DNA of 64,000 nucleotides from Winogradskya consettensis (lineage in GTDB: Bacteria > Actinomycetota > Actinomycetes > Mycobacteriales > Micromonosporaceae): positions 19,137-83,136 of the forward strand of contig NZ_BOQP01000056.1 in the NCBI RefSeq assembly GCF_018332715.1. The letters run 5' to 3'. A program made the translations under genes and the position numbers. Below, piece after piece: positions 8,455 through 16,621 of this stretch. Each line of letters begins with the position of its first letter. The first letter of the stretch is position 1. A model generated the notes under the pieces. It searched no databases. It worked only from the letters and a program-made list of their open reading frames with translations, and had not been told where the DNA came from.

Positions 8455-8796
8455 ATGCGCGTCGACACCACCATCTTCGGCACGGCCTCGCTGCTGACCC
8501 TCACCTTCGGGGGCAACGCCGACATCCCGGTCCCGCTTCGCGCTGACGGCCCGCCCGCCGGCCCGCCGGTCGGCTTCGTCGGCTTCTGGCAGAACGCTGA
8601 CGGCTCGGTCCGCCTCTGCCTGGCCGAGGACTGGTCGTACGAGGGCCGCGTCGAGGGCCGCCGCCGGGCAGCCAAGGGCACCTACAGCCCGTACGACGGC
8701 GGCCTCGTGCTCCGCGACGAATCGGGGCTGCGTACCCCTGTGCTGGTGGCGGACGACCGCCTGGAGATGGCCGGCCACCAGCTCCACCGCGCCTAA
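8455..8796 (+). CDS. small hypothetical protein
   Basis: A 113-residue protein of no family I recognise. The ATG at 8455 has GGAG 8 bases upstream (CCGGAGCATC). The sequence is beta-rich with a central FVGFWQNADGSVRLCL segment and ends in DRLEMAGHQLHRA. Residues 1-20 are mildly hydrophobic but do not make a convincing signal peptide. Third-codon positions are strongly G/C as in real genes here. It is divergent from the GH76 gene and 31 bases before the lipoprotein gene, so these two may be co-transcribed. Confidence 0.6.
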   Translation: MRVDTTIFGTASLLTLTFGGNADIPVPLRADGPPAGPPVGFVGFWQNADGSVRLCLAEDWSYEGRVEGRRRAAKGTYSPYDGGLVLRDESGLRTPVLVADDRLEMAGHQLHRA

Positions 8797-8827
8797 GGCA
8801 TCGCCCATCACCGCCGATTTTCACAAC

Positions 8828-9403
8828 GTGCGGCTGTTTCCCAAGCTCCTGCTCCCCCTGCTGACCGTGCCCCTGGCGGTCGGCGGTTGCAGCGCGCTCG
8901 GCCTCGGCTCCAAAACGTCCCCCGGCGCATCCGGCACCAGCGCCACCCCCACGCCCGGCGCCCCCTGGTTCACCTTCGCCCCCGGCAGCGCCACCCCGAG
9001 CCCGCAACCCACCCGTCCCACAGGCTCCCGCTCCCCGGTCCTGCCCCCGGTCACGTTCCTGCCCGCCGACCCCGCCTGCTCGGTCTCCTGGACGGTCGAC
9101 CCGGTCCTCATCCCCATGAGGGTCACCCCCGGCGCCGGAAAACTCACGGTCACCTGGCCCCGCCAGTACGACTCCGACTACCGCATCACGGCAGTGAAAC
9201 AACCCCTCATCTCAGGCGCCCAACCCGCCTACACCTGGCAATACGTCCCCACCCCACCCGGCTGCCTCGCCACCGCCACCATCACCGGCCTCAAAAAGGG
9301 CGTCCCCTACATCGTCTGGCTCGACGCCCCCAACACCGGCTACGAACCCGACGGCACCCGCCACCCCTACAGCGGCAAATCCGGCGTCGTCTATCCGCTC
9401 TAG
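8828..9403 (+). CDS. putative lipoprotein with fibronectin-III-like fold
   Basis: A 191-residue protein. The N-terminal hydrophobic stretch ends in VGGC (Cys21), an acceptable lipobox, followed by a Ser/Thr/Pro-rich spacer (about 25-75). The C-terminal ~110 residues contain GKLTVTWPRQYDSDYRI and ATITGLKKGVPYIVWL, which read like strands of an Ig/FnIII-type beta sandwich. It is probably anchored to the outer face of the membrane. No catalytic motif is visible and no specific function can be assigned. Confidence 0.72.
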   Translation: MRLFPKLLLPLLTVPLAVGGCSALGLGSKTSPGASGTSATPTPGAPWFTFAPGSATPSPQPTRPTGSRSPVLPPVTFLPADPACSVSWTVDPVLIPMRVTPGAGKLTVTWPRQYDSDYRITAVKQPLISGAQPAYTWQYVPTPPGCLATATITGLKKGVPYIVWLDAPNTGYEPDGTRHPYSGKSGVVYPL

Positions 9404-9454
9404 GCGGGCGCCGGTCATCAGCTTCTGCTTGCCGGCTCGAAGGCTTCCGTGGGG

Positions 9455-9883
9455 CTACTGCAATGGCGCCAAGACCGTGAAGCGGGTCGTCCTGGTCTCG
9501 CCTGCAATCTCCAGGTGCCAGTCGTAGTGACCGGGCGCCAGCGGCAGGGGCGAGACGTTCAGGGCGAAGGACGCATCGATGGGGTCGCCTGACGGCACCT
9601 TGCCGGGGCGGTTGGCCCTGATCGCCCCTTTGGAGTGCACACCGCGGGGGCCATCATGGGTGGCGATCCGGACGGGTTCGCCATCTTGATCTCTCAAGGT
9701 CAGGGTCAAGCTGAACCTCTGGTCGGCGCGATCCCACGGCACCTTGGCGAGAACAACGACCGCATGGGTCATCGGCGAAAAGATGCGGGACCAGCCGGCG
9801 CCGAGCATGTGCACCTTGCCGCTCGCAGGATCTGCCTGGGCTGCATCACAGAGGATCAGCTGGATCTCAAGGGGTGTTGCCAT
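9455..9883 (-). CDS. DUF6941-like protein
   Basis: A 142-residue cytosolic-looking beta-rich protein with CDAAQADPASGKVHMLGAGW and LPLAPGHYDWHLEI, features I associate with the actinobacterial DUF6941 family of unknown function. Its ATG overlaps the stop of the upstream acidic small gene (ATGA), so the two are translationally coupled. It is the last of three co-oriented genes, the first of which looks like a small toxin. What it does is unknown. Confidence 0.72.
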   Translation of the reverse strand: MATPLEIQLILCDAAQADPASGKVHMLGAGWSRIFSPMTHAVVVLAKVPWDRADQRFSLTLTLRDQDGEPVRIATHDGPRGVHSKGAIRANRPGKVPSGDPIDASFALNVSPLPLAPGHYDWHLEIAGETRTTRFTVLAPLQ

Positions 9884-10092
9884 CAGGCGGCGAAGACGTT
9901 CAGCGTATTCGAAGTGTCCTGGTCGGTCTCCTGCGTGGTGCGGGATGCCAGGCCGAAAATCGTAAGCCAGTGGGTTTGCCCGTTAGCGGGCCGACAGGTC
10001 TTCCCGCCCTCCTCTGCCTGGTCAAAGGCTGCGAGAAGGTCCTCCACGTTTTCGTCTTCCTCGTAGAAGTCGTCTGCGTCCATGTTGCCCAT
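9883..10092 (-). CDS. small acidic protein, possible antitoxin
   Basis: A 69-residue protein with a very acidic N-terminal part (MDADDFYEEDENVEDLLAAF) and a neutral C-terminal half. A GGGGAGG ribosome site lies before the ATGs at 10095/10092; I chose 10092 for the better spacing. It lies 24-28 bases after the toxin-like gene and overlaps the DUF6941-like gene, so the three form an operon. The acidity and the place next to a basic toxin-like protein suggest an antitoxin, but there is no DNA-binding motif and this is only a guess. Confidence 0.55.
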   Translation of the reverse strand: MGNMDADDFYEEDENVEDLLAAFDQAEEGGKTCRPANGQTHWLTIFGLASRTTQETDQDTSNTLNVFAA

Positions 10093-10119
10093 CATGCCTC
10101 CCCTGCATCCGAAGTGGCT

Positions 10120-10467
10120 TTAGCTGTCGATGAAATACGCGCTTCCGAGTCGGTAGATGTCACCGAGGGGGTCATCAGCGTCGTATAGAACGATGAGTGC
10201 GTCCCTTTCCCGTATCTGTGTCTTGATCAGCCAGCGCCAGCCGCGCTCCTCTGAGTAGGAACGTTTGTACGTGAGGCCTGCGATGCAGACCACCGCGTCG
10301 CGAACCTCGTCACCGGTGATGCCGTGCCGTTGTTCGATCTTTTTCTTGGTGCGGGCGCTGATCTGGATCCTCGCGACCCAAAGTCCCCCCACGTGTTCCC
10401 ACGTCCCTCCCGTCTGTGCGTCCGCCCGGTCGGTGCCGATCGATGCAAGCCGGGTATTGGCTTGCAT
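10120..10467 (-). CDS. possible BrnT/DUF4258-like small protein
   Basis: A 115-residue protein. The C-terminal ~80 residues include ISARTKKKIEQRHGITGDEV, then a strand-rich part RGWRWLIKTQIRERDALIVL ending in IYRLGSAYFI. This layout resembles BrnT/DUF4258 proteins, small RelE-like folds that often act as RNase toxins. The match is loose and the N-terminal 30 residues are unusual. The ATG at 10467 is preceded within 5 bases by TATAAA, so the message may be nearly leaderless. It heads an operon with the acidic small gene and the DUF6941-like gene. Confidence 0.55.
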   Translation of the reverse strand: MQANTRLASIGTDRADAQTGGTWEHVGGLWVARIQISARTKKKIEQRHGITGDEVRDAVVCIAGLTYKRSYSEERGWRWLIKTQIRERDALIVLYDADDPLGDIYRLGSAYFIDS

Positions 10468-10497
10468 CTACTTTATACACGACTAGCTTGCGAAGGA

Positions 10498-13400
10498 CTA
10501 GTTGGCAGGTGAGTCGAGAGCTGTCCGGCGGCTGGAGGTCTTCCAGGAGGAGGAGCGGAAGGCGGGGTCGCTGGGGGCAAGGGAGGACGGCATCGGGGTC
10601 AGGGGCGGCAGGGAGGGTGGGGTTGTGGGCGCGGTGGGGGTTGGGCCTGATGACGGGGAGGGGGTGGGGGATGTCAGGGGTGCGGAGAACGAGGGGGAGG
10701 GGATGAGGGACGGCGTGGGTGAGAGGGAGGGGGACGGAGTAGGAGAAGAGGTGGAGGGCTGGGTTCGGCGGGTGGTGTTGGGGGCGGATTGGATGGAGGT
10801 CGCGATGCTTGAGGCGTTTACCGTGCCGGCTGTGGAGCCTGCGACGCCGGCGGTGAAGTGGTTCCAGACTTCGGTGGCAGTGAGGGCGTAGGTGTTCCAG
10901 ACGGCGGCGTTGCTGAGGGTGCCGGCGAAGAAGTCGCTGCCGGTGGCAAAGAGGGGCCAGTAGCCGGAGAGGGTGTCGCCGCCGATGCGCCAGTAGCCGG
11001 CGAGGTATTGGCTGGTGGTGGAGCCGTTGGTGGCTACCTGGAGGCCGTCGACGTAGAAGCGCATGCCGGCGGCGGACATGGTGGCGGCCGCGTGGTGCCA
11101 GGCGCCGTCGTTGTATGTGTTGGGGGAGGTGATGGTGGTGACGCCGAGGTTGAGGAGGCCGTTGGTGACGCCGAAGTTGAGTTTGCCGTCCTTGGTCATG
11201 AAGATGTGGCGGTCGTAGTTACCCGACTTGCTGGTGCGCTGGTCGCCGTACCCTATGAGTTTGCCGCCGTTGGTTGTGGTGGTCTTGAACCAGATCTCTT
11301 CGGAGTAGGTGGTCGGGCCGGGGTAGGCGACCTGGTTGGTCGTGTAGACGTAGCCGGACGTGCCGTCGAAGGCTGTGGCGTTGTTGCAGACGCCGCCGAT
11401 GACGTTCTGGGTGTACGTGCCGCTGTAGGTGCCCGTGTTGGTCTTGGTGCCGCTGTCGACCGCCGTCGTGGTGGAGTCGTTGAGTTTCCACCAGCCGTCG
11501 GTGGCGGGGCTGATCGCGGCGATCGCCGCGGCGCAGGTGAAGTAGACCGGCATCTTGATGGTGTTGGCGCCGACGTACGGCGCGCTGGTGTTTCCGACGT
11601 TGTCCGAGACGGTGTACTGGTACTGGTAGCAGAAGTTCGAGGCCAGCGGGCCGTCGGGGAACGGCGATGTGGCACCGGTGTAGATCGTGGCCCAGGAGCC
11701 GTACGTGCCGCAGGTGCCGCCGGGGATCGTCATGGCTGCCGAGCGGCGCTGGAGCAGGCCGCTGGACGCGTTGATGCCCGAGCCGGTCTCCGTTCCTGTC
11801 GTGAAGGCGATCGAGGGGGAGTTGCTGGGCGCGTACCCGTTGGCGTAGGTGACCGTGCCGCCTGCCGGGGCGGTGATGTCGCTGGTCAGGGTCATGGCCG
11901 CGGAAGCGGTCAGGCCGGCGTTGTTGGTGGCGGTGACCGTGGTGCTCGCGGGGACCGTGGCGGCGCCACCGGTCCACGAGTAGGTGGTGCCGGATCTGCT
12001 CCAGGTGCCGCCGAACGTCGGGTAGGTGAAGCCGGTGATCCCGGTTGCCGCGTCGGTCGAGGACGGGGTGACCGTGAACGAGCCGGAGGTCTGCGACGAG
12101 CGGTAGTAGAGCGTGGAGCCGGCGGCGTACGTGTTGGTGCCCGAGGCGTACGAGAAGGTCGGTGTGCTGGGGGCGGTGGTGTCGACCTTGACGTCGGGCG
12201 GAGTGCCGGCGGGGTAGGTGACCGTGTTGCCCAGCAGGTCGGACACCACGTAGGTGTAGCGGTAGCAGGCCTGGTCGGTGACGGTGTCGGCGTACGTGGT
12301 CGCGTTGGTGGTCGTGATCGTGACGGGTGTGTTGTAGGTCCCGCAGCTGTTGTTGGTGAGCGTGGCGGTCGCCCGTTGCAGGGTGGCCGCCGCGGTGTCG
12401 AGCCCGACCCCGCTGTCCGTGCCCCGGCTGAGCGCGACGTTGACCGTGGTCGAGGTCGAATATGCGGGGCCCCCGGCCGAGCCGCCGGCGGGTGCGGTCG
12501 AGTCGTTGACGAAGCTCAGCGTGGCCGGTGTGGTGTTACCCGCGACGTCCGCGCCGGTCACGGTCTCGGTGGGCGCGCTGGTCGTGCCGCCGGTCCAGGT
12601 GAAGGCGTTGGATACGTACGGGCCACCGCTGGGCGTGCTGACCGTCGAGGCGGTGTGGCTGAAACCGGTGCTCGTGCCGGCGAGCGCGGCGGTGCTGCTC
12701 GACGCCGGGCCGGAGCCGGCGTCTGTGACAGCGTTCCCGATCGTGAACGAACCGGGGGCCACACCCCGGTAGTAGAGAGTCGTGCCGGTCAGGACGGCGC
12801 CGGTGGCCGACGTGACCGTGAGCGTGTTGGCCGGGGCGGTCAGGTCGATCTGGATCGCGCGGGAGCCGACCGTGGACGCGTTACCCGCGATGTCGGTCGC
12901 GAAGTAGCGCACGGTCGCGGACGCCGCGACCGTGAACGGGGTGGTGTAGGTGATCGCGGTGCCCGAGACCGTCGGGTCGCTGCCGTCGGTCGTGTACCTG
13001 ATCGCGGCGACGCTGGTGGTCGCGTCTATCGCGGACAGCGTCACGGTCACCGGGGACGAGGTGTTCCAGCCGTTGCCGTTGACGACCGGTGACTGCAGCG
13101 ACGACACCACCGGTGGCACGGTGTCGATGGTGATCGTGGTGCTGGCCAGTGAGCCGTTCGCGCCGATCACGCTGACCGTGTGCGGGCCGTCGGTGGCCGA
13201 CGGGATGCTCAGCGAGCTGATCGGGGCGCCGCCGGTCACGTCCACGACGGTCGGGAAGCCGGTCATCGAGGTCGAGGAATCCAGCCGATAGGTGTACGCC
13301 TCATTGGCACCGAACCCGGCGACCGTACCCGTCGTCGTGGCCGGGAAGGGGCCCTTGAACAGGGTTTGCGCGAGCGTCAGCGTGGCCGGGCCGGTGGCGA

Positions 13401-13812
13401 CCGAGGTGCTCAGAGGGCTCTCCGCACCGGCCCAGTTGGCGCCGAGAACCGGGTAGACCGAGTAGCGCCACGAGCCGGTGGGCATGGTGTTCTCGGTGCA
13501 GGTCAGCGCGGTGATGGTGCCCGTGCAGCCGGACAGCACGGTCTGTGCGGTGAGGGTTGCGGTGTCGTAGCGCTTCACGACGTACCCGCTGACCGCGACG
13601 CCGTTGGAGAGGGTGACCGCCGACCAGGAGACCGTGACCGCCTGGGCCTGCTTCTTGAGCACGGTCGGGGTGGCGCCGGCCGGGAGCGAGGCCGCGGAAC
13701 TGCCGCCGGTGCTGCCGGGTGTCGCCGGAGCCGTCCAGTACGCCCATGCGACCCCGCCGCCGATGCTCAGGGCACCGGCGATCAACAACAGCAGGATCCA
13801 GCGGCGTCTCAC
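10498..13812 (-). CDS. large secreted surface protein with Ig-like repeats and LamG domain
   Basis: A 1,104-residue exported protein. The N terminus is a short basic hydrophobic segment ending AWAYWTAPA, the A-x-A-Y-W pattern of SipW-processed TasA-like proteins. An FnIII-like region (about 45-140) is followed by several Thr/Ser-rich Ig-like repeats. One of these, with AIRYTTDGSDPT and VRYFATDIAGNAS, matches the chitobiase C-terminal (CHB_HEX_C) type. Around 770-990 lies a laminin-G/concanavalin-like domain (HIFMTKDGKLNFGV, WHHAAATMSAAGMRFYVDG). The last ~90 residues are Pro/Ser/Thr-rich with no LPxTG sorting signal. It starts with GTG overlapping the stop of the preceding gene (GTGA), so it is co-translated with the two small SipW-type proteins. 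Confidence 0.85.
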   Translation of the reverse strand: MRRRWILLLLIAGALSIGGGVAWAYWTAPATPGSTGGSSAASLPAGATPTVLKKQAQAVTVSWSAVTLSNGVAVSGYVVKRYDTATLTAQTVLSGCTGTITALTCTENTMPTGSWRYSVYPVLGANWAGAESPLSTSVATGPATLTLAQTLFKGPFPATTTGTVAGFGANEAYTYRLDSSTSMTGFPTVVDVTGGAPISSLSIPSATDGPHTVSVIGANGSLASTTITIDTVPPVVSSLQSPVVNGNGWNTSSPVTVTLSAIDATTSVAAIRYTTDGSDPTVSGTAITYTTPFTVAASATVRYFATDIAGNASTVGSRAIQIDLTAPANTLTVTSATGAVLTGTTLYYRGVAPGSFTIGNAVTDAGSGPASSSTAALAGTSTGFSHTASTVSTPSGGPYVSNAFTWTGGTTSAPTETVTGADVAGNTTPATLSFVNDSTAPAGGSAGGPAYSTSTTVNVALSRGTDSGVGLDTAAATLQRATATLTNNSCGTYNTPVTITTTNATTYADTVTDQACYRYTYVVSDLLGNTVTYPAGTPPDVKVDTTAPSTPTFSYASGTNTYAAGSTLYYRSSQTSGSFTVTPSSTDAATGITGFTYPTFGGTWSRSGTTYSWTGGAATVPASTTVTATNNAGLTASAAMTLTSDITAPAGGTVTYANGYAPSNSPSIAFTTGTETGSGINASSGLLQRRSAAMTIPGGTCGTYGSWATIYTGATSPFPDGPLASNFCYQYQYTVSDNVGNTSAPYVGANTIKMPVYFTCAAAIAAISPATDGWWKLNDSTTTAVDSGTKTNTGTYSGTYTQNVIGGVCNNATAFDGTSGYVYTTNQVAYPGPTTYSEEIWFKTTTTNGGKLIGYGDQRTSKSGNYDRHIFMTKDGKLNFGVTNGLLNLGVTTITSPNTYNDGAWHHAAATMSAAGMRFYVDGLQVATNGSTTSQYLAGYWRIGGDTLSGYWPLFATGSDFFAGTLSNAAVWNTYALTATEVWNHFTAGVAGSTAGTVNASSIATSIQSAPNTTRRTQPSTSSPTPSPSLSPTPSLIPSPSFSAPLTSPTPSPSSGPTPTAPTTPPSLPPLTPMPSSLAPSDPAFRSSSWKTSSRRTALDSPAN

Positions 13813-14279
13813 GGTCCGGTGCCACTCGTCCCCAGATAGACCCGGAACGTCGCACCCTGGCAGGTGTTCGCCGCGCTCGCCGCCATCGACAACGCGCCGG
13901 TCAGGGAGAGGGCGAGCGAGCCGTTCGCCGCGACGGTCCAGCCGTTGCCGCTGTTCGTCTGCGTCGTGTACGTGATCGCGCCGACGCCACAGGCATTGTG
14001 CGGGGCGTCGACGGAATACCCGTTGGTGCCCTGCGCGGGATCGAGGTAGATGCGCATCACGCGTACGGCGAAGGTGTTGGGGTTCGCGATCGTCACCGCG
14101 ACGTCGGCCGAGCTGCCGGGGTAGAGCAGCGCGGTGGGCGTACCGGGAGTGAGGGTCAGTGCAGTGGCAGTGCCGCTCGTCGCAGTCCCGGAGCCGGTGC
14201 CCGTGCTGGACCAGTGGCCGTAGGCGGCGCCGGACACGAACAGGGCAAGGAAGAACCCCGTGATCACGGCCCGCTTCAC
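13809..14279 (-). CDS. small secreted SipW-type (TasA-like) protein
   Basis: A 156-residue protein starting with GTG after an AAGGGGGT ribosome site. Residues 1-22 are a hydrophobic signal ending GAAYGHWSSTG, the pattern seen in SipW-dependent substrates. The mature part is a Thr/Ser/Gly-rich beta protein (TPTALLYPGSSADVAVTIAN) with two cysteines that could pair. It resembles actinobacterial proteins annotated as SipW-dependent or camelysin-like. It overlaps the large surface-protein gene by four bases. A structural role in a surface assembly is a reasonable inference. Confidence 0.8.
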   Translation of the reverse strand: MKRAVITGFFLALFVSGAAYGHWSSTGTGSGTATSGTATALTLTPGTPTALLYPGSSADVAVTIANPNTFAVRVMRIYLDPAQGTNGYSVDAPHNACGVGAITYTTQTNSGNGWTVAANGSLALSLTGALSMAASAANTCQGATFRVYLGTSGTGP

Positions 14280-14350
14280 GGCGCGTTACCCCCTTGCTGG
14301 ACGAACTGAAGCGGCGGCGGTGCGCAGGGAGCGCACCGCCGCCGGGTGGA

Positions 14351-14851
14351 TCAGGACGCGGTGAAGGTCAGGTTGACCGTCGCGTTCTTGCAGCCGTCCT
14401 GGTTCGTGAGCGCGTTGACCATGTGGATCTTCGCGCCGGACGGGTTGTAGTCGTGCGGGCCGCCGGTGAGGTCGGCGTTGATGGCATTGGGCTGGGTGAT
14501 CACGAAGTCGCTCGCGGTACACCCCACGGCGGGGGAGCCGCCGACGGTGATCGGACCGATCCCGATCAAGACGCCGGCGACGTACTGGTTGGTGGTCAGC
14601 GTGTTGGTCACCGTGAAATTGATGGCCTGATCCGCGCCTCCGGGCACCATTGCGGCCGGATACGGCGTGAGCTGCGTTACTGTGACGGCGGTACTAGTAC
14701 CGGTGGAACTGGTTCCGGTGCCGGAGCCTGAGGTGCTCCAGTACGCGAAGGCGGTGCCGGCGACGAACACGCCGGCGACCGTGGGGACCAGCACGAGTGC
14801 CGCACGACGACGACTCCTGCGACGCTGCTGGACAGAGCTCTTCGTAGCCAT
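14351..14851 (-). CDS. small secreted SipW-type (TasA-like) protein
   Basis: A 166-residue protein. The ATG at 14851 has GGAG 6 bases upstream. A very basic N-region (VQQRRRSRRRAALVL) and a hydrophobic core end in AGTAFAYWSTSGSG, the SipW-type A-Y-W cleavage context, and a long Ser/Thr/Gly spacer follows. The mature domain has one Cys near its middle (AVGCTASDF) and another near the C terminus (DGCKNATVNLTF), a likely disulfide. It is the first gene of a three-gene operon with the two downstream SipW-type proteins. No dedicated SipW signal peptidase gene lies in the window. Confidence 0.8.
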   Translation of the reverse strand: MATKSSVQQRRRSRRRAALVLVPTVAGVFVAGTAFAYWSTSGSGTGTSSTGTSTAVTVTQLTPYPAAMVPGGADQAINFTVTNTLTTNQYVAGVLIGIGPITVGGSPAVGCTASDFVITQPNAINADLTGGPHDYNPSGAKIHMVNALTNQDGCKNATVNLTFTAS

Positions 14852-15014
14852 GCACCACTCCATTCCGATTGCCAGATGAACGGCCGTCCCGCCGTCGTTC
14901 ACCTGCACCTTCGGACGCGCTCATGATCACCTTTGGGAAATCGCAAGTCGTGCAAAAAGTCAGGCGTATCGGTCACGGGATTTACTTGAGCGGATAACGC
15001 CCGATACTTGGTTG

Positions 15015-16565
15015 ATGGCGGACTGGATCTCGCGCGACGACCGGTTACCGGTGCCGGTCACCGCGTACGGACCACTGCATCTTCTGGCCCGTCACGTGCA
15101 CCGTTTGTCCGATACCGGGCAGGCGCACGAGGCGATCACCGCGGCCGATGCCTATCTCGTGATTGCGCGTATCGTCCGCGATGAGAAGAGCGTCCGGTTT
15201 CTCATCCAGGGCAAGATGTACGCCCTCCTCGCCCTGGGACGCGTGAACGAGGCCTACCCGTTGGCGATAGCCCTGCTGCACTCCCAGCGCGCCGCCGGTT
15301 CGGTGCTCGGCGAGGCGAAGGCGCTCTGCGATCTGGCCCGGATCCACCTGCTCGGTGGTCACTACGTCGACTGCATGCGCAACCTGGCCCGGGCCGGGGT
15401 GCTGCTGGGTACCGCGCCCGCCGAGACCGACCGGCACCGCTCGGCGCTGTGCTCCTTCGCGACCGCAGCCACCGCCGCCGAGCTCTACGAGGCAGCTGCC
15501 GGAGCGTACGAGCAACTGCGGCACAGCACCTCCTCGTTCGACCTGGTGCACGCGGTGACGCTGCTCTACTGGGGGCTGCGGCTCGCCCACGTCGGCCGCT
15601 CCGAGGAGGCCCGTTCCCGGCTGCGCCGCAGCGCCGAGATCACCCGCGCCTGGCTGGAGACCGATCCGGACCCGACGATCACCGCGATGCACGCGCTGGC
15701 CCTGGCGAAGCTGGGTGAGACCACGGTCGCGGAGAAGCTCGCCCGCTCGGTGATCATGGAGTTGCGCGCCGGCGGTAGTCATCAGTACGCCCGGATGGCC
15801 CACCTCGCCCTCGGCATCAGCCTGCGCGCGCACGGCTTCCCGCAGGAGGCGCGCCGCGAGTTCATCGCGGCCCGCGACCTCACCGAGGAGGGCTCACGCC
15901 CCGACGAGCGCCCGATCATCCGGTTCGAGCTGGCGCTGACCGCTCTCGACCTCGACAGCGGCCAGGCCAGCCGCGACCTCTTCGAGACGGTCGAGGGGCA
16001 GGTGCGCGAGTTGTGGCGGTTGCGCCTGCAGCGACTGGCGATGCTGCGCCAGGCCCGCCAGCGGGAGGAGACCGAGGCGGCCCGGGCCCGCGCGGAACGC
16101 GAGATCCTCCGCGACCCGCTGACCGGTCTCGGCAACCGGCGCCGCTTCGACCTGCTGATCGGGGCGGTGTCGCCGGCCCGGGAAGCGCCGCTCACGCTGT
16201 TGCTGATCGACCTGGACCACTTCAAGGCGGTCAACGACATCCACTCGCACAGCGTGGGTGACCTGGCCCTGCGCGAGGTCGCGGCGATCCTGCGGGCGCA
16301 CTGCCGCCAGGGTGACGAGGCGGTCCGGTATGCCGGCGACGAGTTCGTGATCTTCCTGGGCGGGGACGCCGAAGCGGGCTCGGAGGTCGGCGAGCGGATC
16401 CGGATGGCGGTCGCTGAGGCCGACATCCTCACGGATCTCCACATGACGGTCAGCGTGGGCGTCGCGACCTGGAGTTCGGGCATGACCGGCGAGCAGCTCT
16501 TCCAGGCGGCGGACAGCCGGCTCTACGCCGCCAAGTGGTCGGGACGGAACACCACCGCGGCCTGA
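15015..16565 (+). CDS. TPR-repeat diguanylate cyclase (GGDEF)
   Basis: A 516-residue soluble protein. The first ~340 residues form helical TPR-like repeats (ALAKLGETTVAEKLARSVIM and similar). A short coil follows, then a GGDEF domain beginning DPLTGLGNRRRFDLLI. The active-site motif is AGDEF (440-444), a common functional variant, and an RQGD I-site lies five residues before it. There is no EAL domain, so it should make c-di-GMP. The ATG at 15015 is preferred to the TTG at 15012, although no clear ribosome site precedes either. The TPR part probably senses a partner protein. Confidence 0.9.
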   Translation: MADWISRDDRLPVPVTAYGPLHLLARHVHRLSDTGQAHEAITAADAYLVIARIVRDEKSVRFLIQGKMYALLALGRVNEAYPLAIALLHSQRAAGSVLGEAKALCDLARIHLLGGHYVDCMRNLARAGVLLGTAPAETDRHRSALCSFATAATAAELYEAAAGAYEQLRHSTSSFDLVHAVTLLYWGLRLAHVGRSEEARSRLRRSAEITRAWLETDPDPTITAMHALALAKLGETTVAEKLARSVIMELRAGGSHQYARMAHLALGISLRAHGFPQEARREFIAARDLTEEGSRPDERPIIRFELALTALDLDSGQASRDLFETVEGQVRELWRLRLQRLAMLRQARQREETEAARARAEREILRDPLTGLGNRRRFDLLIGAVSPAREAPLTLLLIDLDHFKAVNDIHSHSVGDLALREVAAILRAHCRQGDEAVRYAGDEFVIFLGGDAEAGSEVGERIRMAVAEADILTDLHMTVSVGVATWSSGMTGEQLFQAADSRLYAAKWSGRNTTAA

Positions 16566-16606
16566 GTGGCGCCCTTCGCGGCACACAGCGTATCGATGTC
16601 TTTGCG

Positions 16607-16621
16607 TATTGTGATGGAATG
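16607..16621 (+). promoter_or_regulatory. -10 box and likely leaderless start of the DUF1996 gene
   Basis: TATTGT (16607-16612) lies 6 bases before the ATG at 16619 and there is no Shine-Dalgarno sequence, which suggests a leaderless message. Confidence 0.4.

Noticed and set aside
10502..13092. Plus-strand frames of 129 and 744 codons opposite the LamG surface-protein gene.
   Set aside because: Gly/Val/Arg-rich shadow translations without domain features; the minus strand encodes recognisable LamG and Ig-like domains.
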